From assembly GCA_900543945.1 (NCBI GenBank), contig UQTN01000013.1, positions 1-27,819 of the forward strand: a stretch of 27,819 nt of DNA. The letters are read 5' to 3'. A model generated the notes under the pieces. That model had not been told where the DNA came from, did no database searches, and was given only the letters and a program-made list of their open reading frames with translations. Shown piece after piece: positions 1-10,000 of the stretch; position 1 is the first letter of the stretch; each line of letters begins with the position of its first letter. This stretch comes from an uncultured Collinsella sp. Lineage in GTDB: Bacteria > Actinomycetota > Coriobacteriia > Coriobacteriales > Coriobacteriaceae. The position numbers and the translations under genes were made by a program.

Positions 1-67
1 AGGGTACCGCCTCGCGGTGACATCGTTTTTATGTCAACCTTGGTCTAACAGAGCCTTTCTTTTTATT

Positions 68-96
68 GGTGCAAGCTAACCTGTCCCCGTGGCACC
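68..96. repeat. Degenerate copy of the AACCTGTCCC hairpin element
   Basis: A hairpin with GGTGC (68-72) pairing GCACC (92-96) holds AACCTGTCCC (78-87) in its loop. The same ten bases form the centre of the two better copies at 126-165 and 12254-12293. The flanks are different, so this is a partial or diverged copy at best. Confidence 0.4.
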
Positions 97-125
97 AAAT
101 GGCAGAGAGACGGCGTTTGCTCAGA

Positions 126-165
126 TAAAACTTGCCAAAATAAACCTGTCCCATTGTGGCAGGTT
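126..165. repeat. Intergenic 40-base repeat, copy 1 (three AAACCTRYC half-sites)
   Basis: These 40 bases match 12254-12293 at 36 positions. Each copy holds two direct half-sites (here AAACTTGCC, 128-136, and AAACCTGTCC, 142-151) followed by an inverted one (GGCAGGTT, 158-165). The second and third can pair as AACCTGTC/GGCAGGTT with one G-U pair. This copy lies about 130 bases before secA. Confidence 0.6.
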
Positions 166-227
166 GGTCATAGTTATTACGTGGCGGTCGAGGTCGACCG
201 TATAGGCCGCGCCTTGTTTGGCTAAAG

Positions 228-233
228 TACAAT
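228..233 (+). promoter_or_regulatory. Candidate -10 element for secA
   Basis: TACAAT lies 62 bases before the chosen secA start. I see no convincing -35 box at the expected distance, so this is only a candidate. The following 60 bases would be the leader. Confidence 0.25.
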
Positions 234-294
234 CATCTGTGTTTAACTCGCCCGCAGCTGCACGGCGTGGGCGATGGCCAAAAAGGAAAACCAC

Positions 295-3101
<2,807 letters not shown>

Positions 3102-3102
<1 letters not shown>

Positions 3103-4250
3103 TGGCTGAGGCTTTAGAGGTAACGCTCGCCGAGCTGGACGCGTTTGCGGACCGGCTCGGCGAGGTCGAGTCGTATCTCCACTTGGACGAAAAGCGCACG
3201 CGCGTGACCGAGCTCGAGGCCAAAAGCGTGGCCCCCGGCTTTTGGGATGACGCCGACGCCGCCCGTGCCACCATGGAGGAAATCGCGCGCACCAAGGAAG
3301 ATATCGCCGCCGTGGACAACGCGCGCGGCGAGCTTTCCGATGCCCGCGCCGCGCTGGAGCTTGCCGAGGAGATGGGGGATGACCCCGATGCCGCCGCCCT
3401 TCGCGAGGAGGCTACAGCCACGGCTGAGCGCCTGGCCCGTGCCATCGATGAGCTTGAGCTTTCGAGCTGGTTTACCGGTGAGTTCGATCACGGCGATGCC
3501 ATTGTGACCATCAAGCCCGGACAGGGTGGTCTGGAGGCCCAGGACTGGACCTTCATGCTCTTTAAGATGTACATGAAGTACTGCCAGCGTCGCGGCTGGA
3601 AGGTCACGATTAACGACTGCCCCGCTGCTGAGGTCATCGGCATCGACCGCGCGACCTTTACCGTCGAGGGCAAGGACGCATTTGGCATGCTGCGCGCCGA
3701 GGCCGGTGTGCACCGCCTGGTACGAATTAGCCCCACCGACGACAAGAAGCGCCGCCAGACCACGTTCGCTGGCGTCGAGGTCATCCCCGTGCTACCCGAT
3801 GATATCGACATCGAGATCAATCCCGATGACATCCGCGTGGACGTGTACCACGCGAGCGGCCCGGGCGGTCAGGGCGTTAACACCACCGACTCCGCCGTGC
3901 GCGTGACGCATTTTCCCAGTGGCATTGTGGTTACCTGCCAAAACGAGCGCAGCCAGATCCAGAACAAGGCCGCGTGCATGCAGATCCTCAAGGCTCGCCT
4001 GTACGAGATTGAGCTCGAGAAGCGCGCCGAGGCGCTCGATGAGATTCGCGGACCCAAAACCACGATCGGTTTTGGCAACCAGATTCGCAGCTACGTGCTC
4101 TACCCGTACCAGATGGTCAAGGATCTGCGCTCGGGTGTGGAGACCAGCAATGTCGAGGCCGTTCTTGACGATGGCGACCTGGACCCGTTTGTTATTGGCT
4201 ATCATCGCTGGGCCACCGGCAACGCCGATGCAGAGATCCCATCTGCATAA
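3102..4250 (+). CDS. prfB: Peptide chain release factor 2
   Basis: Class I release factor that recognises UGA/UAA in the ribosomal A site and triggers peptidyl-tRNA hydrolysis. The 382 residues are collinear with RF2: an N-terminal coiled coil (about 1-110), then the stop-codon recognition region, then the catalytic loop GPGGQGVNTTDSAVR with G255-G256-Q257. The tripeptide normally read as Ser-Pro-Phe in RF2 is Ser-Pro-Thr here (S210-P211-T212, context VRISPTDDKKRRQTTF). The remaining context (HRLVR before, RRQT after) is RF2-like rather than RF1-like. The frame is open from the first codon, so the programmed +1 frameshift used for autoregulation in many bacteria is absent. AGGA lies 8 bases before the ATG, and the gene shares one base with secA. 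Confidence 0.96.
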
Positions 4251-4265
4251 ACCGCCCGGTTTATG
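4246..4265 (+). terminator. Hairpin over the prfB stop codon
   Basis: CATAAACC (4246-4253) pairs perfectly with GGTTTATG (4258-4265) around a GCCC loop. The prfB TAA lies inside the left arm. There is no T-run directly after it, so on its own it may act as a 3' end stabiliser rather than a terminator. Confidence 0.45.
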
Positions 4266-4276
4266 TGGAAATGGAT

Positions 4277-4337
4277 AAAACCCTCCGAGCAGGGTGGTTT
4301 TGTATCCAAAGCAAACCCTGCGCAGGGGTGGTTTTTG
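4277..4337 (+). terminator. Tandem terminator-like hairpins after prfB
   Basis: Two hairpins of the same design follow one another. The first (4277-4301) pairs AAAACC with GGTTTT around a CCT/AGG core; the second (about 4313-4336) holds the palindrome CCCTGCGCAGGG and ends in GGTTTTTGT. Both read AAACCCT...AGGG.TGGTTTT and look like a local duplication. They probably end the secA-prfB transcript. Confidence 0.6.
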
Positions 4338-4376
4338 TCCGGCGAATCGGTAGAATCGAATACAGCAAGAAGTTCG

Positions 4377-4404
4377 AAGCGCATCCGTTTGGGTGCGCTT
4401 TTTT
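4377..4404 (+). terminator. Terminator or attenuator directly before the YitT ribosome site
   Basis: AAGCGCATCC (4377-4386) pairs with GGGTGCGCTT (4391-4400), ten base pairs with one G-U, followed by TTTT to 4404. The next bases (GAGGGAGG, 4405-4412) are the Shine-Dalgarno of the YitT gene. A possible -10 (TAGAAT, 4351-4356) upstream would place this hairpin inside a very short mRNA leader. Confidence 0.65.
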
Positions 4405-4416
4405 GAGGGAGGCAGC

Positions 4417-5307
4417 ATGGCATATCGTCTGGACATTAAGCGCATTCTTTCGATGAACTTCTTTCACGACCTTCCCCAGATTATGTTGGGGTGCGCTCTG
4501 GCCGCTATTGCGACCGACCTGTTTTTGATTCCCAACGGCCTTGCTGCCGGTGGCGTTACGGGCCTTGCCACCATTATCCAGGCGGTCGGCGCATCGCGCG
4601 GTCTATCGCTTCCCGTTGGTATTCAGACGATCGTGATGAACGCCTTGCTGCTGCTGGTCGTTATGCGCGAGGGCGGCATGTTCTACGTGGTGCAGACGGC
4701 GACGGGCTTTGTGCTGCTGGGCTTTTTCACCGACCTGTTCGCTCCGTTTGTGGCGCCGCTGGCACATGCCGATCTGATGCTGCCCGCTATGTGGGGCGGC
4801 ATCATCACGGGCATCGGTTATGGCATGGTGCTGCGCGCCGGCGCCAACACCGGCGGCTCGGACACGATTGGCCAAATCATCTCGCGTAATACCTCGCTGC
4901 CCGTGGGCTCGACCGTCATGGCGATCGATGTTGCCGTATGTGCGCTGTCGGCTCCGGTCTTTTCAATCGAAAATGCACTATATGCAGGCCTTTCGATGGT
5001 CATTAGCGGCTACGTGATCGATGCCGTGGTCGATGGTGGCAACAAACGCCGTATGGTACTCATCATCTCGGACAAGTTCCCTGATATCGCTGCCGATATT
5101 ATGTATGGTCTGGGTCGTGGTTGTACCAAGTTTAAGGCGACTGGCATGTATTCGGGTGCCGAGAAGCCGGTGATCATGGTCATCGTGAGCCGTCGAGAGC
5201 TCAATACTCTCAAGACGATCGTGCGCGAGCGCGATCCTCACGCCATTGTGACGGTTGCTGACGTTACGGAAGCCTTCGGCGAGGGATTCAAGGACATTAG
5301 CGCGTAG
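4417..5307 (+). CDS. YitT/DUF2179-family membrane protein
   Basis: A 296-residue integral membrane protein of the YitT family (DUF161 repeats plus a C-terminal DUF2179 domain). The function of the family is not established. I see hydrophobic segments at about 20-42, 45-65, 70-92, 97-117, 128-150 and 165-215, with the small-residue motif RAGANTGGSDTIGQ typical of the family between two of them. The soluble C-terminus (about 210-296, reading RRMVLIISDKFPDIAADI onward) is the DUF2179 part. The start at 4417 is chosen because GGGAGG stands just before it; a longer in-frame reading from 4393 would run through the terminator hairpin. The gene appears to stand alone between prfB and the transketolase genes. 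Confidence 0.85.
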   Translation: MAYRLDIKRILSMNFFHDLPQIMLGCALAAIATDLFLIPNGLAAGGVTGLATIIQAVGASRGLSLPVGIQTIVMNALLLLVVMREGGMFYVVQTATGFVLLGFFTDLFAPFVAPLAHADLMLPAMWGGIITGIGYGMVLRAGANTGGSDTIGQIISRNTSLPVGSTVMAIDVAVCALSAPVFSIENALYAGLSMVISGYVIDAVVDGGNKRRMVLIISDKFPDIAADIMYGLGRGCTKFKATGMYSGAEKPVIMVIVSRRELNTLKTIVRERDPHAIVTVADVTEAFGEGFKDISA

Positions 5308-5514
5308 GGGCGACCGCGTTCCATCCAAAAGACGTTCACATTGATAAACCGTTTCATCAGCGGTTCTGCCTGCTAAATTGTTCAAATAATGATAAAAACT
5401 CTAGTAAAGCCATCAGTTTCCAGCATAATGAATGGCGTACGTGCATTGCGGCTGTGTTGGGATTACCTTCGGTGCCGTGCGCATCTTGTCTAAAGAGGAT
5501 GAAAGGAAGGCACA
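5308..5514. other. Intergenic leader of the transketolase genes
   Basis: This AT-richer gap holds a small hairpin (AACCG/CGGTT near 5347-5365) and a possible -10 element CATAAT (5424-5429) without a clear -35 partner. A good ribosome site (AAGGAAGG) precedes the next gene. I recognise no known riboswitch in it. Confidence 0.35.
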
Positions 5515-6345
5515 ATGAGCGACGAAGAGCTCAAAAAGGTTGCCAACGAGGTAAGGAAGGGCATCGTCACCGGCGTGCACGCTGCCAAGTCCGGCCATCC
5601 GGGCGGTTCGCTCGGTGCTGCCGACATCATGACCTATCTGTACTTTGAGGAAATGAACGTCGACCCGTCCGATCCCCGCAAGGCCGATCGCGACCGTTTT
5701 GTGCTCTCCAAGGGCCATTGCGCTCCGGGCCTGTACGCCGTGCTGGCCGAGCGCGGGTTCTTCCCCAAAGAGGACCTCAAGACGCTGCGCCATATCGGCA
5801 GCCACCTGCAGGGTCACCCCAACATGAACGACACCCCGGGCGTCGACATGTCCACCGGCTCGCTCGGCCAGGGCATTTCCGCCGCCGTGGGCATGGCCGT
5901 TGCCGCCAAGCACTGGGGCGATACTTATCGCACGTACGCCCTGCTGGGTGATGGCGAGAGCGAGGAGGGCCAGGTCTGGGAGGCCGCCATGTTTGCCGGC
6001 AACCAGCAGCTCGATAACCTCTGCGTGATCGTCGACCACAACGGCCTTCAGATTGACGGTCCCGTCGAGGAGGTCAACGACCCCATGCCGCTCGCCGACA
6101 AGTTCCGTGCGTTCAAGTTCCACGTGGTTGAGCTCGCCGACGGCAACGACTTCGACCAGATCCGCGCCGCCTTTGCCGAGGCTCGCGCCACCAAGGGGCA
6201 GCCGACCGCCATTATCGCCGAGACCACAAAGGGCAAGGGCGTGTCCTTTATGGAGAACCAGGTTGGTTGGCACGGCAAGGCCCCCAACGATGAACAGTTT
6301 GAGCAGGCCATGGCAGAGCTCACGGCCGCCGGAGAGGAGCTCTAG
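5515..6345 (+). CDS. Transketolase, N-terminal (TPP diphosphate-binding) subunit
   Basis: First half of a split transketolase, moving two-carbon ketol units between sugar phosphates in the non-oxidative pentose phosphate pathway. The 276 residues start with the HPGGSLGAADI region that binds the cofactor and include the TPP/Mg motif from G145-D146-G147-E148 to N176 (GDGESEEGQVWEA ... DHNGLQ). A whole transketolase has about 650 residues; this subunit ends where the pyrimidine-binding domain would begin, and that domain is the next gene, one base away. The two gene products should form a heterotetramer. Split transketolases are common in Gram-positives and archaea. In anaerobes without the oxidative branch this enzyme supplies pentoses for nucleotides. 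Confidence 0.95.
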   Translation: MSDEELKKVANEVRKGIVTGVHAAKSGHPGGSLGAADIMTYLYFEEMNVDPSDPRKADRDRFVLSKGHCAPGLYAVLAERGFFPKEDLKTLRHIGSHLQGHPNMNDTPGVDMSTGSLGQGISAAVGMAVAAKHWGDTYRTYALLGDGESEEGQVWEAAMFAGNQQLDNLCVIVDHNGLQIDGPVEEVNDPMPLADKFRAFKFHVVELADGNDFDQIRAAFAEARATKGQPTAIIAETTKGKGVSFMENQVGWHGKAPNDEQFEQAMAELTAAGEEL

Positions 6346-6346
6346 G

Positions 6347-7288
6347 ATGGCAGACGTCAAGAAAATCGCCACGCGTGTAAGCTACGGCGAGGCCCTCGTC
6401 GAGCTCGCCAACGAGCACGATGACTTTGTGGTCCTCGACGCCGACCTGGCCGCCGCCACGCAGACCGGTAAGTTTAAGGCCGCTTGCCCCGACCGCTTCT
6501 TCGATGTGGGCATTGCCGAGAGCAACCTGATGGGCGTCGCCGCCGGTATCGCGACCACCGGTCGTGTTGCCTTCGCGAGTACCTTTGCCATGTTCGCTGC
6601 CGGTCGCGCCTTTGAGCAGGTTCGTAACTCCATCGGCTACCCGCACCTCAACGTTAAGATCGGTGCCACGCACGCCGGTATCTCGGTGGGCGAGGATGGT
6701 GCCACGCACCAGTGCTGCGAGGATATCGCCCTGATGCGCGTCATCCCCGGCATGACTGTGATCGTTCCTGCCGACGACGTCGAGGCCCGTGCCGTGACGC
6801 GCGCCGCCTACGAGTGCGACGGTCCGGTGTACATGCGCTTTGCCCGTTTGGCCTCGCCGGTTATCAACGACCCCGAGACCTATAAGTTCGAGTTGGGTAA
6901 GGGCATTATCATGCGCGAGGGCGCCGATGTGACCATCATCGCCTGCGGCCTGATGGTCGGCGAGGCTCTCGAGGCCGCCGAGCAGCTCGCTGCCGAGGGC
7001 ATCGACGCCGAGGTCATCAACATGCACACCATCAAGCCCATCGATACCGACCTGATCGTCAAGAGCGCCACCAAGACCGGCCACGTCGTGACCGTCGAGG
7101 AGCACTCTGTGATCGGTGGCCTGGGCAGCGCCGTTGCCGACGTCCTGTGTGAGCAGTGCCCGACGCCGCTCAAGAAGATCGGTGTCAACGACACCTTCGG
7201 CGAGTCCGGCCCGGGTGCCGAGCTCCTGCACAAGTACGGCCTGGACGCCGCCAACATCGTGGCGACCACCAAGGAGTTCTTGGCATAA
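6347..7288 (+). CDS. Transketolase, C-terminal (pyrimidine-binding) subunit
   Basis: Second half of the split transketolase, 313 residues. It carries the Pyr domain with the conserved glutamate that activates TPP (DVGIAESNLMG, E58), the histidine-containing THAGISVGEDGATHQ segment, and the C-terminal transketolase domain (about 185-313, VITVEEHS-type region near VVTVEEHSVIGG). It begins one base after the stop of the N-terminal subunit, so translation is probably coupled. A DXS-type function is unlikely because the two-gene arrangement and the motif wording match transketolase pairs. A strong terminator follows at 7337. Confidence 0.95.
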   Translation: MADVKKIATRVSYGEALVELANEHDDFVVLDADLAAATQTGKFKAACPDRFFDVGIAESNLMGVAAGIATTGRVAFASTFAMFAAGRAFEQVRNSIGYPHLNVKIGATHAGISVGEDGATHQCCEDIALMRVIPGMTVIVPADDVEARAVTRAAYECDGPVYMRFARLASPVINDPETYKFELGKGIIMREGADVTIIACGLMVGEALEAAEQLAAEGIDAEVINMHTIKPIDTDLIVKSATKTGHVVTVEEHSVIGGLGSAVADVLCEQCPTPLKKIGVNDTFGESGPGAELLHKYGLDAANIVATTKEFLA

Positions 7289-7336
7289 GGCAAGACGAGG
7301 CAAAGTATCGCGTCGACAACCGCAAACAAGCCAGAA

Positions 7337-7368
7337 CAGGGGCGTCCTCAAAGAGGGCGCCCCTGTTT
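7337..7368 (+). terminator. Intrinsic terminator after transketolase
   Basis: A 13-base stem, CAGGGGCGTCCTC (7337-7349) with GAGGGCGCCCCTG (7353-7365), a three-base loop and a TTT tail. One G-U pair interrupts an otherwise perfect stem. Confidence 0.9.
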
Positions 7369-7507
7369 ATGCTGAATTTAAATTAGAGTCCTGCCAAGCA
7401 AAGTTCCCATGGGGAAACGGGCCCATCCCAACAAAGTGCAATTCAGACCCTTCCAACTTTGTATGCGCAGCATCTCAAGTTGGTACGTCGGCCCCATAGT
7501 AGCCGCA
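7369..7507. other. Non-coding stretch with competing short stems
   Basis: I see no convincing gene here. Short inverted repeats overlap: ACAAAGT (7431-7437) with ACTTTGT (7456-7462), and CCAACTT (7453-7459) with AAGTTGG (7477-7483). Both use 7456-7459, so only one can form at a time. A small palindrome, TTCCC/GGGAA, sits near 7414-7425. Confidence 0.3.
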
Positions 7508-7635
7508 GGCCGGGCGCAGGGTTACCTCCCAAATCTTTCCGCAGCGCAGGCCGGCGTTTGTCCGCAGCTCCGCAGGAGCAGGACAAATGCCGGCCATGCG
7601 CGAGGACGATTTGGGAGGTAACCCTGCGCCCGGCC
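7508..7635. repeat. 128-base near-perfect palindrome
   Basis: Outer arms 7508-7535 and 7608-7635 are perfect 28-base inverted repeats. After a small internal loop the pairing resumes (about 7544-7563 with 7581-7601, one bulge and one G-U) and closes with GCTCC (7567-7571), GCA loop, GGAGC (7575-7579). The whole segment can fold as one long hairpin. No T-run follows, so it is not a standard terminator. It resembles a MITE or REP-type element; it has no coding capacity I can support. Confidence 0.85.
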
Positions 7636-7684
7636 GGTGAGACCCAAACCCCGCCATGCTTCTTATGTGCAGTAAAGCTAATGC

Positions 7685-7693
7685 TGCTAAAAT
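7685..7693 (+). promoter_or_regulatory. Extended -10 candidate for ftsEX
   Basis: TGCTAAAAT fits an extended -10 (TGnTAnAAT). A weak -35-like TTATGT lies 19 bases upstream. It would give a leader of about 40 bases before the ftsE start. Confidence 0.45.
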
Positions 7694-7738
7694 ACAAAGC
7701 GCTCATGTAGTTTAAACGCACGACGATAAGGAGCACCA

Positions 7739-8959
7739 GTGGGTAACCACTTCCGTACCTCCGGTGCGGGCGATGATGCCCCCAAGACGCAGACGGGCGT
7801 CCAGGGCAGTCGTTTCGCCACTCCGGATTCAGAGGGCCAGCCTGTTGCTCAGGCCCCCGCTCAGCCGGCAGATCAGGCACAGCCGGCATCCGATCCCTTT
7901 GCCTACAATCCCACCAGCGATGTCGCGCTTTCCGGCACGGCGGGTTTTGAGCCCGTTCAGGCCGTGACCGCTCGCGTGGAACAGCCTCAGGCTGGCGCCG
8001 CCACGCCGCAGCCTACCATGGCCGGCATTCCCGACCCCATGGCCCCTGCGACGCCGGTTCCTCAGCCTGCGCAGTCCGGTCTCTTTGCCGCTATTCCCGA
8101 TCCCACGCAGCCTGCTGCCCCGGTGGTCGAGAGCGATCAGGCCGCCGAGGTCGCAAGCCTCGATAACGCGCTCAACAACCCCGATTTTACGTCGGTGTTT
8201 GCGCCCATCGATCCGCAAGCCAGCCGCAAGAAGATGGCCAAGCAGGCCGGTGTCGAGCCTGTCATCCTTATGGAGCATGTCACCAAGATCTATCCGGCAC
8301 AGCCCAACAAGCCTGCACTCGACGACATCAACATCGAGATCTATCCGGGCGAGTTCGTCTTCCTGGTCGGTCATTCCGGCTCGGGTAAGACCACGCTGCT
8401 GTCGACGCTCAACCGCGACGTCAAGCCGACGAGCGGCCGCATCTTGGTTGCCGGTCAGGACCTCATGAAGATCAAGAACCGCAAGGTTCCGTTCCTGCGC
8501 CGCCAGATTGGCGCCGTGTTCCAGGACTTTAAGCTTCTGCCGCAAAAGACCGCCTACGAAAACGTGGCGTTTGCCCTGCAGTGCATCGGCAAGCCCAAGG
8601 GCGTCATTCGCAGCCAGGTGCCGGAGGTGCTGCGTCTGGTCGGTCTGGCCGATCAGATGGATTCGCTGCCCGACCAGCTTTCCGGTGGCGAGCAGCAGCG
8701 CGTCGCCGTCGCCCGCGCTATGGTCAACCGTCCGCCGCTGCTGATCTGCGACGAGCCCACGGGTAACCTCGACCCGGCGATCTCGCTGGGCATCATGAAG
8801 CTGCTCGAGCGTATTAACCGCACCGGCACCACCGTGATCGTCGCCACGCACGACCGCGAGATGGTCGATAGCATGCACCGTCGCGTGATCGCCCTCGAGG
8901 GCGGCCACGTTATCCGCGACCAGGAGAGGGGAGGTTACGGCAACTATGGCACCAACTAA
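7739..8959 (+). CDS. ftsE: Cell division ATP-binding protein FtsE with long N-terminal extension
   Basis: ABC ATPase that pairs with FtsX at the division septum to control peptidoglycan hydrolases. The ABC core begins near residue 172 and has Walker A GHSGSGKT (211-218), signature LSGGE (314-318), Walker B LLICDEPTG (D338, catalytic E339) and the H-loop H371. About 170 residues in front of it are rich in Pro, Ala, Gln and acidic residues and look disordered; typical FtsE is about 225-230 residues in all. The GTG start at 7739 has AAGGAG at the right distance. An in-frame ATG at residue 166 (8234) would give a standard-length protein, but only a weak ribosome site precedes it, and codon use in the extension looks like real coding sequence. 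The 3' end overlaps ftsX by 14 bases. Confidence 0.93.
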   Translation: MGNHFRTSGAGDDAPKTQTGVQGSRFATPDSEGQPVAQAPAQPADQAQPASDPFAYNPTSDVALSGTAGFEPVQAVTARVEQPQAGAATPQPTMAGIPDPMAPATPVPQPAQSGLFAAIPDPTQPAAPVVESDQAAEVASLDNALNNPDFTSVFAPIDPQASRKKMAKQAGVEPVILMEHVTKIYPAQPNKPALDDINIEIYPGEFVFLVGHSGSGKTTLLSTLNRDVKPTSGRILVAGQDLMKIKNRKVPFLRRQIGAVFQDFKLLPQKTAYENVAFALQCIGKPKGVIRSQVPEVLRLVGLADQMDSLPDQLSGGEQQRVAVARAMVNRPPLLICDEPTGNLDPAISLGIMKLLERINRTGTTVIVATHDREMVDSMHRRVIALEGGHVIRDQERGGYGNYGTN

Positions 8960-9866
8960 CGTGGGCTACTCCTTCAAAGAGGCAATCAGTCACTTCTTCC
9001 GTAACTGGACTACCTCGCTCGGCGCCGTCATCACGATCTTCCTTTCGTTGTTTATCATCGGCCTGTTCATCATGGGCTCCGCGATGCTGAACTCCGTGAT
9101 CGGCACCGTCGAGGATCAGGTTGTCATCAACGCGTTCATTAGTGATGACGCCGATCAGGCCGATGTTCAGGCTTTTGAGGCCGAGCTCAAGACGTGGAAT
9201 AACGTCAAGTCCGTTACCTATAAGGACAAGGACGACGCGCTGGCCGAGTATACGAGCAAGATGTCGGGCAACGCCGACGCCACCATGAGCGCGCTCGATG
9301 GCCAGAACCCGCTGCCGGCTTCGTTTGCAATTGAGATGGACGATCCGTCCAAGGTCGAGAGCACGGCCCAGAAGCTCAAGAAGAACGCCGACTTCCAGAA
9401 GATCGCGGATGACGGCGACGTCAACGCGAGCGTGCTGTACGGCCAGGAGGAAGTGAGCCGCCTGTTCCAGGTGACCAACTACATCCGCATCGCCGCCGTG
9501 GTGCTCGTTGGCCTTTTGACCTTTATCGCATTCATCTTCATCAACAACACGATTCGCCTGTCCATCACGGCGCGTCGTCGTGAGATTGCGATTATGCGTC
9601 TGGTCGGCGCCAGCAACGGCTTCATTCGCGGCCCGTTTATCACCGAGGGCGTACTGCAGGCCATTTTGGGCTCGCTGCTTTCCATCGGCGTTCTGGAGCT
9701 GCTGCGCAATCTGATGATTCCGCGTTTGCAGGAGAGCATCGGCTGGATGTCGTTTGCCCTGCCGATGCAGTACTACCTGGTGACCTATGCTGCGCTGATT
9801 CTGGTCGGTGTGATTATCGGTCTCTTTGGTTCTGCCATCGCCATGCGCCGCTACCTGCGCGTGTAG
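8946..9866 (+). CDS. ftsX: Cell division protein FtsX
   Basis: Membrane partner of FtsE; its extracellular loop signals to cell-wall hydrolases in response to ATP hydrolysis. The 306 residues show the standard four-helix topology: TM1 at about 24-46, a large outside domain (about 47-178), then TM2 (about 180-202), TM3 (about 228-250) and TM4 (about 276-300). The segment RRREIAIMRLVGASNGFIRGPF between TM2 and TM3 (starting RRREIAIMRLVGAS) is the conserved cytoplasmic part that meets FtsE. The start lies inside the last codons of ftsE behind GGGGAGG, so both are made from one message. A terminator follows at 9891. Confidence 0.95.
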   Translation: MAPTNVGYSFKEAISHFFRNWTTSLGAVITIFLSLFIIGLFIMGSAMLNSVIGTVEDQVVINAFISDDADQADVQAFEAELKTWNNVKSVTYKDKDDALAEYTSKMSGNADATMSALDGQNPLPASFAIEMDDPSKVESTAQKLKKNADFQKIADDGDVNASVLYGQEEVSRLFQVTNYIRIAAVVLVGLLTFIAFIFINNTIRLSITARRREIAIMRLVGASNGFIRGPFITEGVLQAILGSLLSIGVLELLRNLMIPRLQESIGWMSFALPMQYYLVTYAALILVGVIIGLFGSAIAMRRYLRV

Positions 9867-9890
9867 GCATGCCTGGAATTCACCCTTCCA

Positions 9891-9923
9891 ACGGGTCGTC
9901 TCTTATGGGGCGGCCCGTTTTTT
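9891..9923 (+). terminator. Intrinsic terminator after ftsX
   Basis: ACGGGTCGTCTC (9891-9902) pairs with GGGGCGGCCCGT (9907-9918) through nine Watson-Crick and three wobble pairs, then a T-run to 9923. Confidence 0.88.
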
Positions 9924-10000
9924 GATCCCTAGGGGACGGCAGGAAAGCGAATCATTTGGGTAGACTCTTTGGAGTTCGCAATCGATAGCAAGGAGGCGCC

